Positions 45,708 to 53,684 of a stretch of DNA of 64,000 nt are shown here, one piece after another. The number at the start of each line of letters is the position of its first letter. Positions within the stretch are counted from its first letter, which is position 1. The stretch lies in assembly GCF_900129575.1 (NCBI RefSeq), contig NZ_FQWE01000003.1, positions 372,001 through 436,000 of the forward strand, in the 5' to 3' direction. Source of the DNA: Flavobacterium segetis. GTDB taxonomy: Bacteria; Bacteroidota; Bacteroidia; Flavobacteriales; Flavobacteriaceae. The notes below the pieces were generated by a model that worked only from the letters and a program-made list of their open reading frames with translations, ran no database searches and was not told the DNA's origin. The translations under genes were made by a program, and so were the position numbers.

Positions 45708-46154
45708 ATGGCTATACATTGGAAAATTAAATCATTTGATTCCCTTACTGTGCATGAACTTTACGATCTACTGCAATTAAGAAGTGAAATTTTTGTGGTA
45801 GAGCAAAACTGCGTTTACCTTGATCTTGACGGAAAGGATAAAGTGGCTTTACACCTCATAGGTGAATTCGAAAATAAAATAGTAGCTCACGCACGACTTT
45901 TTAAAGCGGGAATTAGTTTTGATAATGCCTCCATTGGTCGCGTGACCGTTTCTGCCGCTTATCGAGATCGAAAATGGGGACATGAATTAATGCAGCAAGC
46001 TATTGCAGGAATTCAACTTAATTTTGGCGAAAGCAAAATTACAATTGGAGCCCAATTATACCTTAAAAATTTTTATGAAAGTCACGGATTTATACAAACA
46101 AGTGAAATGTATCTAGAAGATGACATTCCTCATATCGAGATGGTTAGAGAATGA
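45708..46154 (+). CDS. GNAT-family N-acetyltransferase (ElaA-like)
   Basis: The product has 148 residues. FVVEQNCVYLDLDGKDKVAL is the ElaA-type N-terminal pattern, and the acetyl-CoA-binding loop region is GRVTVSAAYRDRKWGHELMQ. The C-terminal YLKNFYESHGFIQTSEMYLE is typical of the family. The substrate is unknown. The start is the ATG at 45708; the frame extends to a TTG one codon upstream at 45705. It follows the DUF4837 gene by 39 bp and may be co-transcribed. Confidence 0.85.
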   Translation: MAIHWKIKSFDSLTVHELYDLLQLRSEIFVVEQNCVYLDLDGKDKVALHLIGEFENKIVAHARLFKAGISFDNASIGRVTVSAAYRDRKWGHELMQQAIAGIQLNFGESKITIGAQLYLKNFYESHGFIQTSEMYLEDDIPHIEMVRE

Positions 46155-46226
46155 TTATTTATTACTCCTAATTTGAGCAAGTTTAGATGCATAATTTCTT
46201 TAGTCCTATCAATCACTTTCTTGAAT

Positions 46227-46241
46227 TATCGCTTAGCGATA
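46227..46241. repeat. Short-loop palindrome TATCGCT-T-AGCGATA
   Basis: A perfect 7-bp inverted repeat around a single base in the spacer between convergent genes. The same palindrome with a C at the centre is at 60029-60043. Confidence 0.6.
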
Positions 46242-46309
46242 AACAAAGTTGAAATTATTTATGCCTTCACAAAATGACAGGATTAGGATTATGCAAATTG
46301 TACTTTTTA

Positions 46310-47950
46310 TCAAATTTTTAAAATCGCATTGTACGCTGCATTATTGTTAAGTATGGTGGTTGCTTTTTTAATTTCAGCATTGTTTTGAATATAATACAGG
46401 TATAATCCCTCTTGATATTGATACCTTTTAATGATTTCATCTACCAGTATATTTTTAATTTCCTTTTGGTTTTTATCAAGTAAAGTGTTTTCACTTTTTT
46501 GAAGTGCCGTTAATAATTGCTGATATTCTGCCTGAATGGATTCGTCTAATTTTTCTTTTTTGGCCACAGCCAAAGTGTTTTTTAAAGCTAGTTCCGTTTC
46601 CGTATCGAAGGAGAATTTTTGAACTTTTAAATACTGTTTAAAATCTAAATAATCAGCATCAGAAATTACTGGAATTGTATTGCCTAAATTCGGGTTTTTA
46701 TAATAATATGACGTAACATAATTAAAGATCCCGTCATTACGAAGTAAAGCTTTTGTTATAGGGCTAGATTTAGTTTCTTCCATTTCCACATCAGGCTGGA
46801 TTCCTCCGCCGTCATAAACGGTTCTCCCTTTTCTAGTCTTAAAGGCATTGTAATTCTTTTCGTCTGTTTTAATTGCTTTTCCGTTTTGATCTTTTTTCGA
46901 ATAATCTAATGCTTGAATGCAACGTCCAGAAGGAGTATAATATCTTGAAATAGTTACTTTTAATTGTGTTCCATATGTCAGGTCAACAGGTCGCTGCACT
47001 AATCCTTTACCAAAACTTCTACTTCCTACAACAACTGCACGATCTAAATCCTGCAAAGCTCCTGCAACAATTTCTGATGCTGATGCACTTCTTTCATTGA
47101 CAATAACAATCAATGGAATTTGAGTATCAACAGGATCTTTTGTAGTTCTATAAGTGCTATTATGTTTTTCAATTTTAGATTTTGTTGTAACGATGGTTTC
47201 GTTTTTTGCAACAAATAAGTTGCAAATATTTACCGCTTCGTTCAAAAGTCCGCCTGGGTTATCTCTAACATCTAAAACAATTCGTTCAGCACCTTCTCTT
47301 TTAAGTTGTTCAAGGGCATCTTTAGTTTCTTGTGATGCTTTTTTAGTAAAACGTGCTAAAACAATATATCCTGTTTTATCATCAATTTTAGCAAAAAAGG
47401 GAACCGCCTTGATTTCTACTTCATCAAGGATAATTTGTGTCGTATTTATTTTTGCTTGTCGCAAATATTTTATATCAATTTTAGTGTTTTTAGCTCCTTT
47501 AAAAAGTTGTGTTGCTTCCTCTTTATAATCAGATAATTGAATATCTCCTATTTGTGTAATTTCGTCGCCAGGTTTTAATCCAGCTTTATCCGCAGGAAAA
47601 CCTTTATAAACTTCCTTAACAACTAGTTGGTCTTGCTTCCGAGTCAGAATCGCTCCAATACCTGTATACTCGCCCGTATTGTTGATTTTAAAACGCAATA
47701 CATCTTGCTCATTAAAATATACAGTGTAAGGATCTAAACTAGCGAGCATGCCCTTTATCGCTTTATCCATTAAATCGCCAGGATTTGTCTCATCAACATA
47801 ATTCCTGTTAAGTTCTTTAAAAAGTGTGGTAAAGATTTCGATTTGCTTAGCAATTTCGAAAAAATCATCTTTAAAACTAGTGCCTACAAATAGAAAAGCC
47901 GACGCGATGATAGGTATAAGAATTTTTTTTTGGGGGAGGAATTTTTTCAT
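46310..47950 (-). CDS. S41-family C-terminal processing protease
   Basis: The 546-residue periplasmic serine protease has an N-terminal hydrophobic segment (residues 7-25) that serves as signal or anchor. A PDZ domain follows near residues 80-170 (NTGEYTGIGAILTRKQDQLV). The catalytic Ser lies in NERSASASEIVAGALQD near residue 290, and the Lys in SRSFGKGLVQR near residue 315. A long C-terminal helical extension follows. Such proteases trim or degrade envelope proteins. The gene lies downstream of rnpA on the same strand, about 100 bp apart. Confidence 0.92.
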   Translation of the reverse strand: MKKFLPQKKILIPIIASAFLFVGTSFKDDFFEIAKQIEIFTTLFKELNRNYVDETNPGDLMDKAIKGMLASLDPYTVYFNEQDVLRFKINNTGEYTGIGAILTRKQDQLVVKEVYKGFPADKAGLKPGDEITQIGDIQLSDYKEEATQLFKGAKNTKIDIKYLRQAKINTTQIILDEVEIKAVPFFAKIDDKTGYIVLARFTKKASQETKDALEQLKREGAERIVLDVRDNPGGLLNEAVNICNLFVAKNETIVTTKSKIEKHNSTYRTTKDPVDTQIPLIVIVNERSASASEIVAGALQDLDRAVVVGSRSFGKGLVQRPVDLTYGTQLKVTISRYYTPSGRCIQALDYSKKDQNGKAIKTDEKNYNAFKTRKGRTVYDGGGIQPDVEMEETKSSPITKALLRNDGIFNYVTSYYYKNPNLGNTIPVISDADYLDFKQYLKVQKFSFDTETELALKNTLAVAKKEKLDESIQAEYQQLLTALQKSENTLLDKNQKEIKNILVDEIIKRYQYQEGLYLYYIQNNAEIKKATTILNNNAAYNAILKI

Positions 47951-48049
47951 TTTTAGTACTAAGAATTTAAAACACTAAAAATAGTTAAAATAAATAACTA
48001 TTTAAAATGATATATAAAGCAAATGTTTATGCTTGATAATTAATTTAAG

Positions 48050-48463
48050 CTAGTCTTTTTCTAATGCGGGCTTAATATCAAGATCATTTTTTTTACAGTT
48101 TTGTTGAATAAACTTCTCAAACAATTGAATAGTCTTAAGATTTATTTCCTCGTAACTCAAGCGCTCTTTAGTTTGATAAAAAAACATAAACGAATAGGGT
48201 TGATCTAAATTATCAATTAGCAAATGTTTATTTAATCGATAGGTTTCGCGCAGTACGCGTTTAAAGTAATTTCTATCTACGGCTTTTTTAAAATTCTTTT
48301 TTGAAACAGAAACTCCCATTTTGATTTTTTCACCTTCACCAAAAGATTCAGATTTGTAAACGAGTCGCAACGGAAATTTAGAAACTGATTTTCCCTCAGT
48401 AAATAATAATCCTATCGTTATTTTACTTTTTAGCTTTTCGTTTTTTGGATACTTAAAATTCAT
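48050..48463 (-). CDS. rnpA: Ribonuclease P protein component
   Basis: The protein subunit of RNase P assists the catalytic RNA in trimming tRNA 5' ends. The 137-residue product is slightly long because of a C-terminal tail. The signature KAVDRNYFKRVLRETYRL is clear, as is the N-terminal KLKSKITIGLLFTEGKSV. A promoter-like TAAGTTTG lies on the minus strand at 48503-48496. rpmH is not next to it, unlike in many other bacteria. It precedes the S41 protease gene. Confidence 0.93.
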   Translation of the reverse strand: MNFKYPKNEKLKSKITIGLLFTEGKSVSKFPLRLVYKSESFGEGEKIKMGVSVSKKNFKKAVDRNYFKRVLRETYRLNKHLLIDNLDQPYSFMFFYQTKERLSYEEINLKTIQLFEKFIQQNCKKNDLDIKPALEKD

Positions 48464-48587
48464 TGTGATGTGGAAAAATCGTAAATTATAAAATGCAAAC
48501 TTACGATTTAACGTTGAGCCATGATATCGATTTAGTTTTTTATACCACTAAAAATATATTTATTACTTTTGCACGAAATTATTAAGC

Positions 48588-49322
48588 ATGCAAAAACTGA
48601 TTTCATATCCCATTTCCGTAATTTATTATTTGTGTTTCGGACTTACATTAGTGATTTTTCATCCTATTCAGTGGGTTTGTTTCAACGTTTTTGGTTACCA
48701 GGCCCATAAAAAAAGTGTGGATTATTTGAATTTCTTCTTAGTTAGATGCACTAATCTTTTAGGCACCACTTATAAATTTGAAAACTTAGATGCCATCCCT
48801 AAAAACGCGCCATTAATATTTGTTTCAAATCATCAAAGTATGTATGATATTATTGCAATGATCTGGTTTTTTCGCCGTTTTCATTGTAAATTTGTAAGTA
48901 AGAAAGAATTAGGGAGCGGTATTCCAAGTGTATCTTATAACTTAAGACACGGTGGTTCAATTCTAATTGACAGGAAAGATCCTAAACAAGCTATTCCAGC
49001 AATCAAGGGACTCGGAGAATATATTGAAAAATACAATCGATCAGCGGTTATTTTTCCAGAGGGAACTAGAAGTAAAACGGGTACGCCTAAAGTGTTTTCT
49101 CAAACAGGATTAAAAATTTTATGTAAAAATGCACCTTCAGCTTATGTGGTTCCAATTAGCATAAACAATTCTTGGAAAATAGTTAAATACGGTTTTTTCC
49201 CTTTAGGTTTAGGAAATCGGCTTACCTTTGTAGTCCATGAGCCTTTAGCGGTCAAAGATTATGATTTTGCTGACTTAATGTTAAAAACAGAAACAGCAGT
49301 AGTTCAAGGAATTAAAATTTAA
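48588..49322 (+). CDS. 1-acyl-sn-glycerol-3-phosphate acyltransferase, second paralogue
   Basis: The 244-residue product has an N-terminal hydrophobic stretch (LISYPISVIYYLCFGLTLVI). It carries the HX4D block NHQSMYD near residue 82 and FPEGTRS near residue 162, with PISINNSW as a later block. It resembles the product of the gene at 11597 in layout but is clearly a different paralogue. A promoter-like TACTTTTG is at 48564-48571. The acyl-ACP desaturase begins 10 bp after it, so the two probably act together on membrane lipids. Confidence 0.9.
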   Translation: MQKLISYPISVIYYLCFGLTLVIFHPIQWVCFNVFGYQAHKKSVDYLNFFLVRCTNLLGTTYKFENLDAIPKNAPLIFVSNHQSMYDIIAMIWFFRRFHCKFVSKKELGSGIPSVSYNLRHGGSILIDRKDPKQAIPAIKGLGEYIEKYNRSAVIFPEGTRSKTGTPKVFSQTGLKILCKNAPSAYVVPISINNSWKIVKYGFFPLGLGNRLTFVVHEPLAVKDYDFADLMLKTETAVVQGIKI

Positions 49323-49332
49323 ATTATATATA

Positions 49333-50322
49333 ATGTCAATAAAAAATATACGATTAGAAGTAATGCAGTTTTTGGAAAAAAACGTAGATAGCTTTGTGGA
49401 TCAGTATCTAATTCCAGTTGAAAAAATTTGGCAACCAACAGATTTCTTGCCAGATTCTCAAAGTGATACTTTTTTTGATGAGGTTAAGGAATTACGTGAA
49501 ATTGCAAAAGAATTACCATACGATTTCTGGGTAACCCTAGTTGGTGATACTATTACTGAGGAAGCGTTACCTACTTACGAATCATGGTTAATGGATGTAG
49601 AGGGAATAGATAACGTAGAGCGAAACGGGTGGTCTAAATGGATTAGGCAGTGGACTGGTGAGGAAAATCGTCACGGCGATTTGCTTAACAAGTACTTGTA
49701 TTTATCAGGACGTGTAAATATGCGTGAGGTAGAAATGACTACGCAACACCTTATAAGCGACGGTTTTGATATTGGAACCGGAAGAGATCCTTACAAGAAT
49801 TTTGTTTATACAAGTTTCCAAGAATTAGCAACTTATGTATCTCACAACAGAGTAGCGCAGATGGCTAAGAAGTATGGAGATAATAAATTATCGAAGATGT
49901 GTAAAATGATTGCTGGCGATGAAATGCGTCATCATCATGCGTACAGCGAGTTTGTAACACGTATATTTCAAATCGATCCAAGTGAAATGATGTTAGCTTT
50001 TCAGTATATGATGAAAGCTAAAATCGTTATGCCTGCACATTTCCTGAGAGAGTCAGGCGAAAAAATTAGTACCGCATTTGAGCAGTTTTCTGATTCAGCA
50101 CAGCGTATAGGTGTCTACACAGCTGCTGATTATGTAGATATCATGCAAAAGTTAATTACAAAGTGGGAAATTGATAAAATTGTTGGATTAACTGATGAAG
50201 CTGAAAAAGCACGCGATTACTTAATGAAATTGCCTGCTAGAATGGCAAAGGTTTCTGAGCGATTAGTAATTCCTCAAGAATCCCATATTTTTAAATGGGT
50301 AGAACCCGCTTTAGTGAGGTAA
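49333..50322 (+). CDS. Acyl-ACP desaturase (stearoyl-ACP type)
   Basis: A diiron enzyme of 329 residues that introduces a double bond into acyl-ACP, the plant-type soluble desaturase family. Ligand motifs are EENRHGDLLNKYLYLSGRV near residue 110 and DEMRHHHAYSEF near residue 197. The intervening segment has ASFQELATY-type helix residues (YTSFQELATYVSHNR). It lies directly behind an acyltransferase gene, consistent with unsaturated phospholipid synthesis. The exact chain position is not readable. A terminator follows. Confidence 0.92.
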   Translation: MSIKNIRLEVMQFLEKNVDSFVDQYLIPVEKIWQPTDFLPDSQSDTFFDEVKELREIAKELPYDFWVTLVGDTITEEALPTYESWLMDVEGIDNVERNGWSKWIRQWTGEENRHGDLLNKYLYLSGRVNMREVEMTTQHLISDGFDIGTGRDPYKNFVYTSFQELATYVSHNRVAQMAKKYGDNKLSKMCKMIAGDEMRHHHAYSEFVTRIFQIDPSEMMLAFQYMMKAKIVMPAHFLRESGEKISTAFEQFSDSAQRIGVYTAADYVDIMQKLITKWEIDKIVGLTDEAEKARDYLMKLPARMAKVSERLVIPQESHIFKWVEPALVR

Positions 50323-50345
50323 AAGAAAGTTTTAAGCAATAACAA

Positions 50346-50391
50346 AATGTTGAATTTTGAAGTAATAACTTTGAGATTCAACATTTTTTTT
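50346..50391 (+). terminator. Rho-independent terminator of the acyltransferase-desaturase operon
   Basis: AATGTTGAAT (50346-50355) pairs with ATTCAACATT (50376-50385), followed by a T run. Confidence 0.8.
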
Positions 50392-50405
50392 AAATTCAAA
50401 TTTAA

Positions 50406-51059
50406 ATGATTCAACCCGATTTAATAAGTAAGACCATTTCTTTTGTAAAAACGAAATTAGAAAATGCTGAAGGCGGTCACGACTGGTTTCATATAGAAAG
50501 GGTCTATAGAAATGCAATTTTAATTTCTAAAGATGAAGTGTGCGATACAACAATTGTGCAACTGGGAGCATTACTACACGACATTGCTGATAGTAAATTT
50601 CATGATGGAGATGAAGCTATTGGACCAAAAATTGCTCGTGAATTTCTCTTAGCAGAAAAAGTAAATGAAGAAATTATAAACCAGGTTATCAAAATTATTG
50701 AAAACATCTCGTACAAAGGTGGAAATTTTGATAAGCAATTCACATCCATAGAACTAGATATTGTTCAAGATGCAGATCGCTTAGATGCCATAGGAGCCAT
50801 TGGGATTGCTAGAATGTTTAATTATGGCGGCTTTAAAAACAGATTGATTTACGACCCACAAATTGCCCCAAATTTAAAGATGACTAAAGAAGAATATAAA
50901 ACGAATAGCTCTCCAACAATTAACCATTTCTATGAAAAGTTGTTTTTGCTAAAAGATAAAATGAATACTGAAACTGGTAAAGAAATTGCAAAAAAACGCC
51001 ACCGTTATATGGAAGGATTTTTGTCACAGTTTTACGCAGAGTGGGAAGGCGAGAAATAG
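50406..51059 (+). CDS. HD-domain phosphohydrolase
   Basis: The 217-residue metal-dependent hydrolase has the HD motif set GGHDWFHIERVYRNA near residue 22, LLHDIADSKFHDGDEA near residue 58 and DADRLDAIGAIGIARMF near residue 120. This fits the YedJ-like HD family, whose physiological substrate is uncertain (nucleotide or phosphate ester). It starts 15 bp after the terminator of the previous gene and is probably independent. Immediately after its stop the palindromic repeat array begins. Confidence 0.88.
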   Translation: MIQPDLISKTISFVKTKLENAEGGHDWFHIERVYRNAILISKDEVCDTTIVQLGALLHDIADSKFHDGDEAIGPKIAREFLLAEKVNEEIINQVIKIIENISYKGGNFDKQFTSIELDIVQDADRLDAIGAIGIARMFNYGGFKNRLIYDPQIAPNLKMTKEEYKTNSSPTINHFYEKLFLLKDKMNTETGKEIAKKRHRYMEGFLSQFYAEWEGEK

Positions 51060-51065
51060 TATTTG

Positions 51066-51775
51066 TTTGTCACGCTGGAGCCGTGTCACCATTTACTATT
51101 AAAGCAATCAGTTTTTGCAGGGATTCCTCTGGAGTGACAATGTAGATTGTAACACTTCATTTCCCCAGTTTAATTTTGTCACGCTGGAAGCGTCTCATTC
51201 TTGCTAATAAAGTAAAATCATGTTATTGCAGGGATTCCTGCGGAATGACAATGTAGATTGTAACACTTCATTTCCCCCAGTTTAGTTTGTCACGCTGGAA
51301 GCGTCTCATTCTTGCTACAAAAGTAAAATCATGTTATTGCAGGGATTCCTGCGGGATGACAATGTTATTGAATTGTAACACTTTATTTTTACCAGTCTAA
51401 TTTGTCACGCTGGAAGCGTCTCATTCTTGCTAATAAAGTAAAATCATGTTATTGCAGGTATTCCACCGGGATGACAATGTTATTGGATTGTAACACTTCA
51501 TTTTTACCAGTCTAATTTGTCACGCTGGAAGCGTCTCACCATTTATTATTAAAGCAATCAGTTATTGCAGGAATTCCTCCGGAATGATAATGTAGATTGT
51601 AACACTTCATTTTTACCAGTCTAATTTGTCACGCTGGAAGCGTCTCATTCTTGCTAATAAAGTAAAATCATGTTATTGCAGGAATTCCTTCGGAATGACA
51701 ATGTTATTGGATTGTAACACTTCATTTTTACCAGTCCAATTTGTCACGCTGGAAGCGTCTCATTCTTGCTATTAC
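51066..51775 (+). repeat. Tandem array of ~109-115-bp palindromic repeats, seven starts
   Basis: Units begin TTTGTCACGCTGGA at 51066, 51175, 51286, 51401, 51516, 51625 and 51740. Each full unit holds two short-loop palindromes: ACGCT-GGA-AGCGT (one variant in the first unit is broken) and ATTCC-NNN-GGRAT. The second stem is kept while its loop changes (TCT, TGC, TGC, ACC, TCC, TTC). The remaining sequence is conserved between units, so it is not CRISPR-like. Degenerate further copies lie at 52166-52310, beyond the GIY-YIG gene. Confidence 0.9.
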
Positions 51776-51857
51776 ACCAAAATTATTTTATAAGAATCAT
51801 ATTAGTTTAATTTTTTTTAAGCGATGAACAATTATTTATTAGATTTATAGTAAAAAG

Positions 51858-52169
51858 ATGATTGAGTATACTGAGGGAATCTATAATTTTTACGTTTATA
51901 TCCTTACAAATAAGAACAAAACGGTTTTATACACTGGAGTAACCAATAATTTGAAACGCAGGCTTAATGAGCATAAAAATCACATTAATGCCAAAAGTTT
52001 TACAGCTCGATATAACGTGGAGTTTTTAATCTATTATGAACATTTTGGTTGGATTCAACTTGCTATAGCAAGAGAGAAGGAAATCAAAGATTGGCGTAGA
52101 GAACTTAAATTAAATTTGATAACAGCTTTTAACCCAGAAATGATATTTTTAAATTCTCATTTTGAGTAG
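51858..52169 (+). CDS. Small GIY-YIG domain endonuclease
   Basis: The 103-residue single-domain protein of the UvrC/URI superfamily has the GIY-YIG signature in modified form as YVYILTNKNKTVLYTGVTN. The conserved Arg/His follow in LKRRLNEHKNH and the catalytic Glu in AIAREKEIKDW. It is the size of stand-alone YhbQ-type proteins. The array above ends about 80 bp upstream, and a diverged repeat fragment (GGGATTCCTTCGGAATGAC) begins at the stop codon. This suggests the gene and the palindromes belong together. Its activity on the palindromes is speculative. Confidence 0.88.
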   Translation: MIEYTEGIYNFYVYILTNKNKTVLYTGVTNNLKRRLNEHKNHINAKSFTARYNVEFLIYYEHFGWIQLAIAREKEIKDWRRELKLNLITAFNPEMIFLNSHFE

Positions 52170-52310
52170 GGATTCCTTCGGAATGACAAATAAAATAGAT
52201 AGTTTAGTAGTAAATTAGTCTATTTAGTTTGCTACTTGGGAAGTGTTTCACTACTTGATATTAAGTCAAAATTATGATATTGCATGGATTCCTCCGGAAT
52301 ATAAAGTAAC
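52170..52310 (+). repeat. Degenerate copies of the palindromic repeat after the GIY-YIG gene
   Basis: Two diverged copies are seen: one starts right after the gene and holds ATTCC-TTC-GGAAT, the other near 52286 holds ATTCC-TCC-GGAAT. The sequence between resembles the array unit (CTACTTGGGAAGTGTTTCAC is a weakened form of the ACGCT palindrome region). Confidence 0.7.
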
Positions 52311-52355
52311 TTCTTATTCAGCATTTTTAAAATTTAAGAATAATCCTTTTTAGTC

Positions 52356-52397
52356 CGAAAAACAGAAAACAGAAAACAGAAAACAGAAAACAGAAAA
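52356..52397 (-). repeat. 7-bp tandem repeat after a minus-strand stop codon
   Basis: Five perfect CAGAAAA units (minus strand TTTTCTG) plus one imperfect unit end one base before the stop codon of the gene at 52399. On the minus strand the unit equals the TTTTCTG units of the tract at 699-803, in the same sense relative to its upstream gene. Confidence 0.9.
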
Positions 52398-52398
52398 C

Positions 52399-52803
52399 TT
52401 AAATTTTAATCCCTTTTTCTTTCATTTCAATTATGACATCAGAAGCATTTTTAAATGTCGGGGCCTTTTCAACAATACTTCCCACTCTTTTTTTGTTGAG
52501 TTTAAAGGTAATATCTTTTTCTGTGGTGAATAATAATGCCGTTAAAAACGGATTATTCATGTAAGGAGCCAATACCATAAAAGCTTCATCGAGTGTGTGA
52601 GTTGATTCTATTTCTTCTGTTTTGTACTTTGCGGTGAGGGAAAGTGCAAATACATCATTGTCTAATAAAACGGGACGTACATAAATATTTTTTAAATCAG
52701 TATCACCAATAGTTTTAGCTAATGTTAGTTTAGCATACGTTTTATCGGCTATACTTTCTTTTACTTTTTCCAAAAATTGAGCGAATATAGGTTGGTAGGA
52801 CAT
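52399..52803 (-). CDS. Small protein resembling the N-terminal domain of a Bacteroidota methyltransferase
   Basis: The 134-residue protein has no signal peptide. FLEKVKESIADKTYAKLTLA and TEEIESTHTLDEAFMVL recall the N-terminal region that precedes the SAM methyltransferase domain in some Bacteroidota proteins, but here the catalytic part is absent. I am not certain of the family. A promoter-like TAATTTTG is on the minus strand at 52850-52843, so it has its own promoter and a short leader. It may be an adaptor or RNA/DNA-binding protein; the function is unknown. Confidence 0.65.
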   Translation of the reverse strand: MSYQPIFAQFLEKVKESIADKTYAKLTLAKTIGDTDLKNIYVRPVLLDNDVFALSLTAKYKTEEIESTHTLDEAFMVLAPYMNNPFLTALLFTTEKDITFKLNKKRVGSIVEKAPTFKNASDVIIEMKEKGIKI

Positions 52804-52891
52804 GAGTTTTTATTTATAATCTAAAATTTTTCGAAAGGATTGCAAAATTAGCACTTGTTGTTTGAAATATTTGTTTTTACTTAAAAATTAT

Positions 52892-53674
52892 TTACTTCCC
52901 AGTAAATACTGCTTTTCTTTTCTCTAAGAATGCTGTAGTTCCTTCTTTGAAATCTTCCGTTCCAAAACAATCTCCAAAAGCTTTTATTTCTGTTTTAAAT
53001 CCGTTTTTACCTTCTTTAAAGTTAGAATTGACAGATTTTATCGCTTTACTGATAGCGTAAGGTGAGTTTTTCTTTATTTTTTGTGCAATTCCATTACAAA
53101 ATTCTAAAAGCTCTGCTTGTGGTACTAAGTGATTTACAAGTCCACTTCTGTGCGCATCATCTGCGGTTATCATTCCTGCTGTCATGATCATTTCCATGGC
53201 ACGTCCTTTCCCAACTAATTGAGGTAAACGCTGTGTTCCTCCATAACCTGGAATGACACCGAGCGAGACTTCTGGTAATCCCATTTTTGCATTATCTGAT
53301 GCTATTCTGAAATGGCAAGCCATTGCTAGCTCTAATCCGCCACCTAAAGCAAAACCATTTACGGCTGCAATTACAGGAGTTTTGAGATTTTCGATAAAGT
53401 CAAATAATTTTTCTTGTCCCTCTGCTGCTAATTGCGCTCCTTCTTTAACTGAAAAATGAGCAAACTCTGAGATATCAGCACCTGCAACAAATGCTTTTTC
53501 GCCACTTCCGGTAAGGATTATTACTTGAACTTCATTATTTTTATTGAGTGTTTTAAAGGCTTTATGAAGTTCGTTTATAGTTGCAACATTCAAAGCATTC
53601 AGCTTGCTTGGACGATTTATAGTGATGATAGCTATATTGTTGTCAACTGAAATTAAAATATTTTCGTAGTTCAT
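52892..53674 (-). CDS. Enoyl-CoA hydratase/isomerase (crotonase family)
   Basis: The 260-residue enzyme hydrates enoyl-CoA in fatty-acid breakdown. The crotonase signature is AVNGFALGGGLELAMACHF near residue 103, with the oxyanion-hole Gly, and GLPEVSLGVIPGYGGTQRLP supplies the catalytic Glu. The C-terminal KEGTTAFLEKRKAVFTG is typical. The histidine kinase gene lies 10 bp upstream on the same strand, which may be coincidental. Which chain length it acts on is not clear. Confidence 0.92.
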   Translation of the reverse strand: MNYENILISVDNNIAIITINRPSKLNALNVATINELHKAFKTLNKNNEVQVIILTGSGEKAFVAGADISEFAHFSVKEGAQLAAEGQEKLFDFIENLKTPVIAAVNGFALGGGLELAMACHFRIASDNAKMGLPEVSLGVIPGYGGTQRLPQLVGKGRAMEMIMTAGMITADDAHRSGLVNHLVPQAELLEFCNGIAQKIKKNSPYAISKAIKSVNSNFKEGKNGFKTEIKAFGDCFGTEDFKEGTTAFLEKRKAVFTGK

Positions 53675-53684
53675 AATGCTAAAT

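Noticed and set aside
51066..51775. Possible CRISPR array
   Set aside because: The whole 109-115-bp unit is conserved between copies; there are no short identical repeats with unique spacers, and no cas genes.
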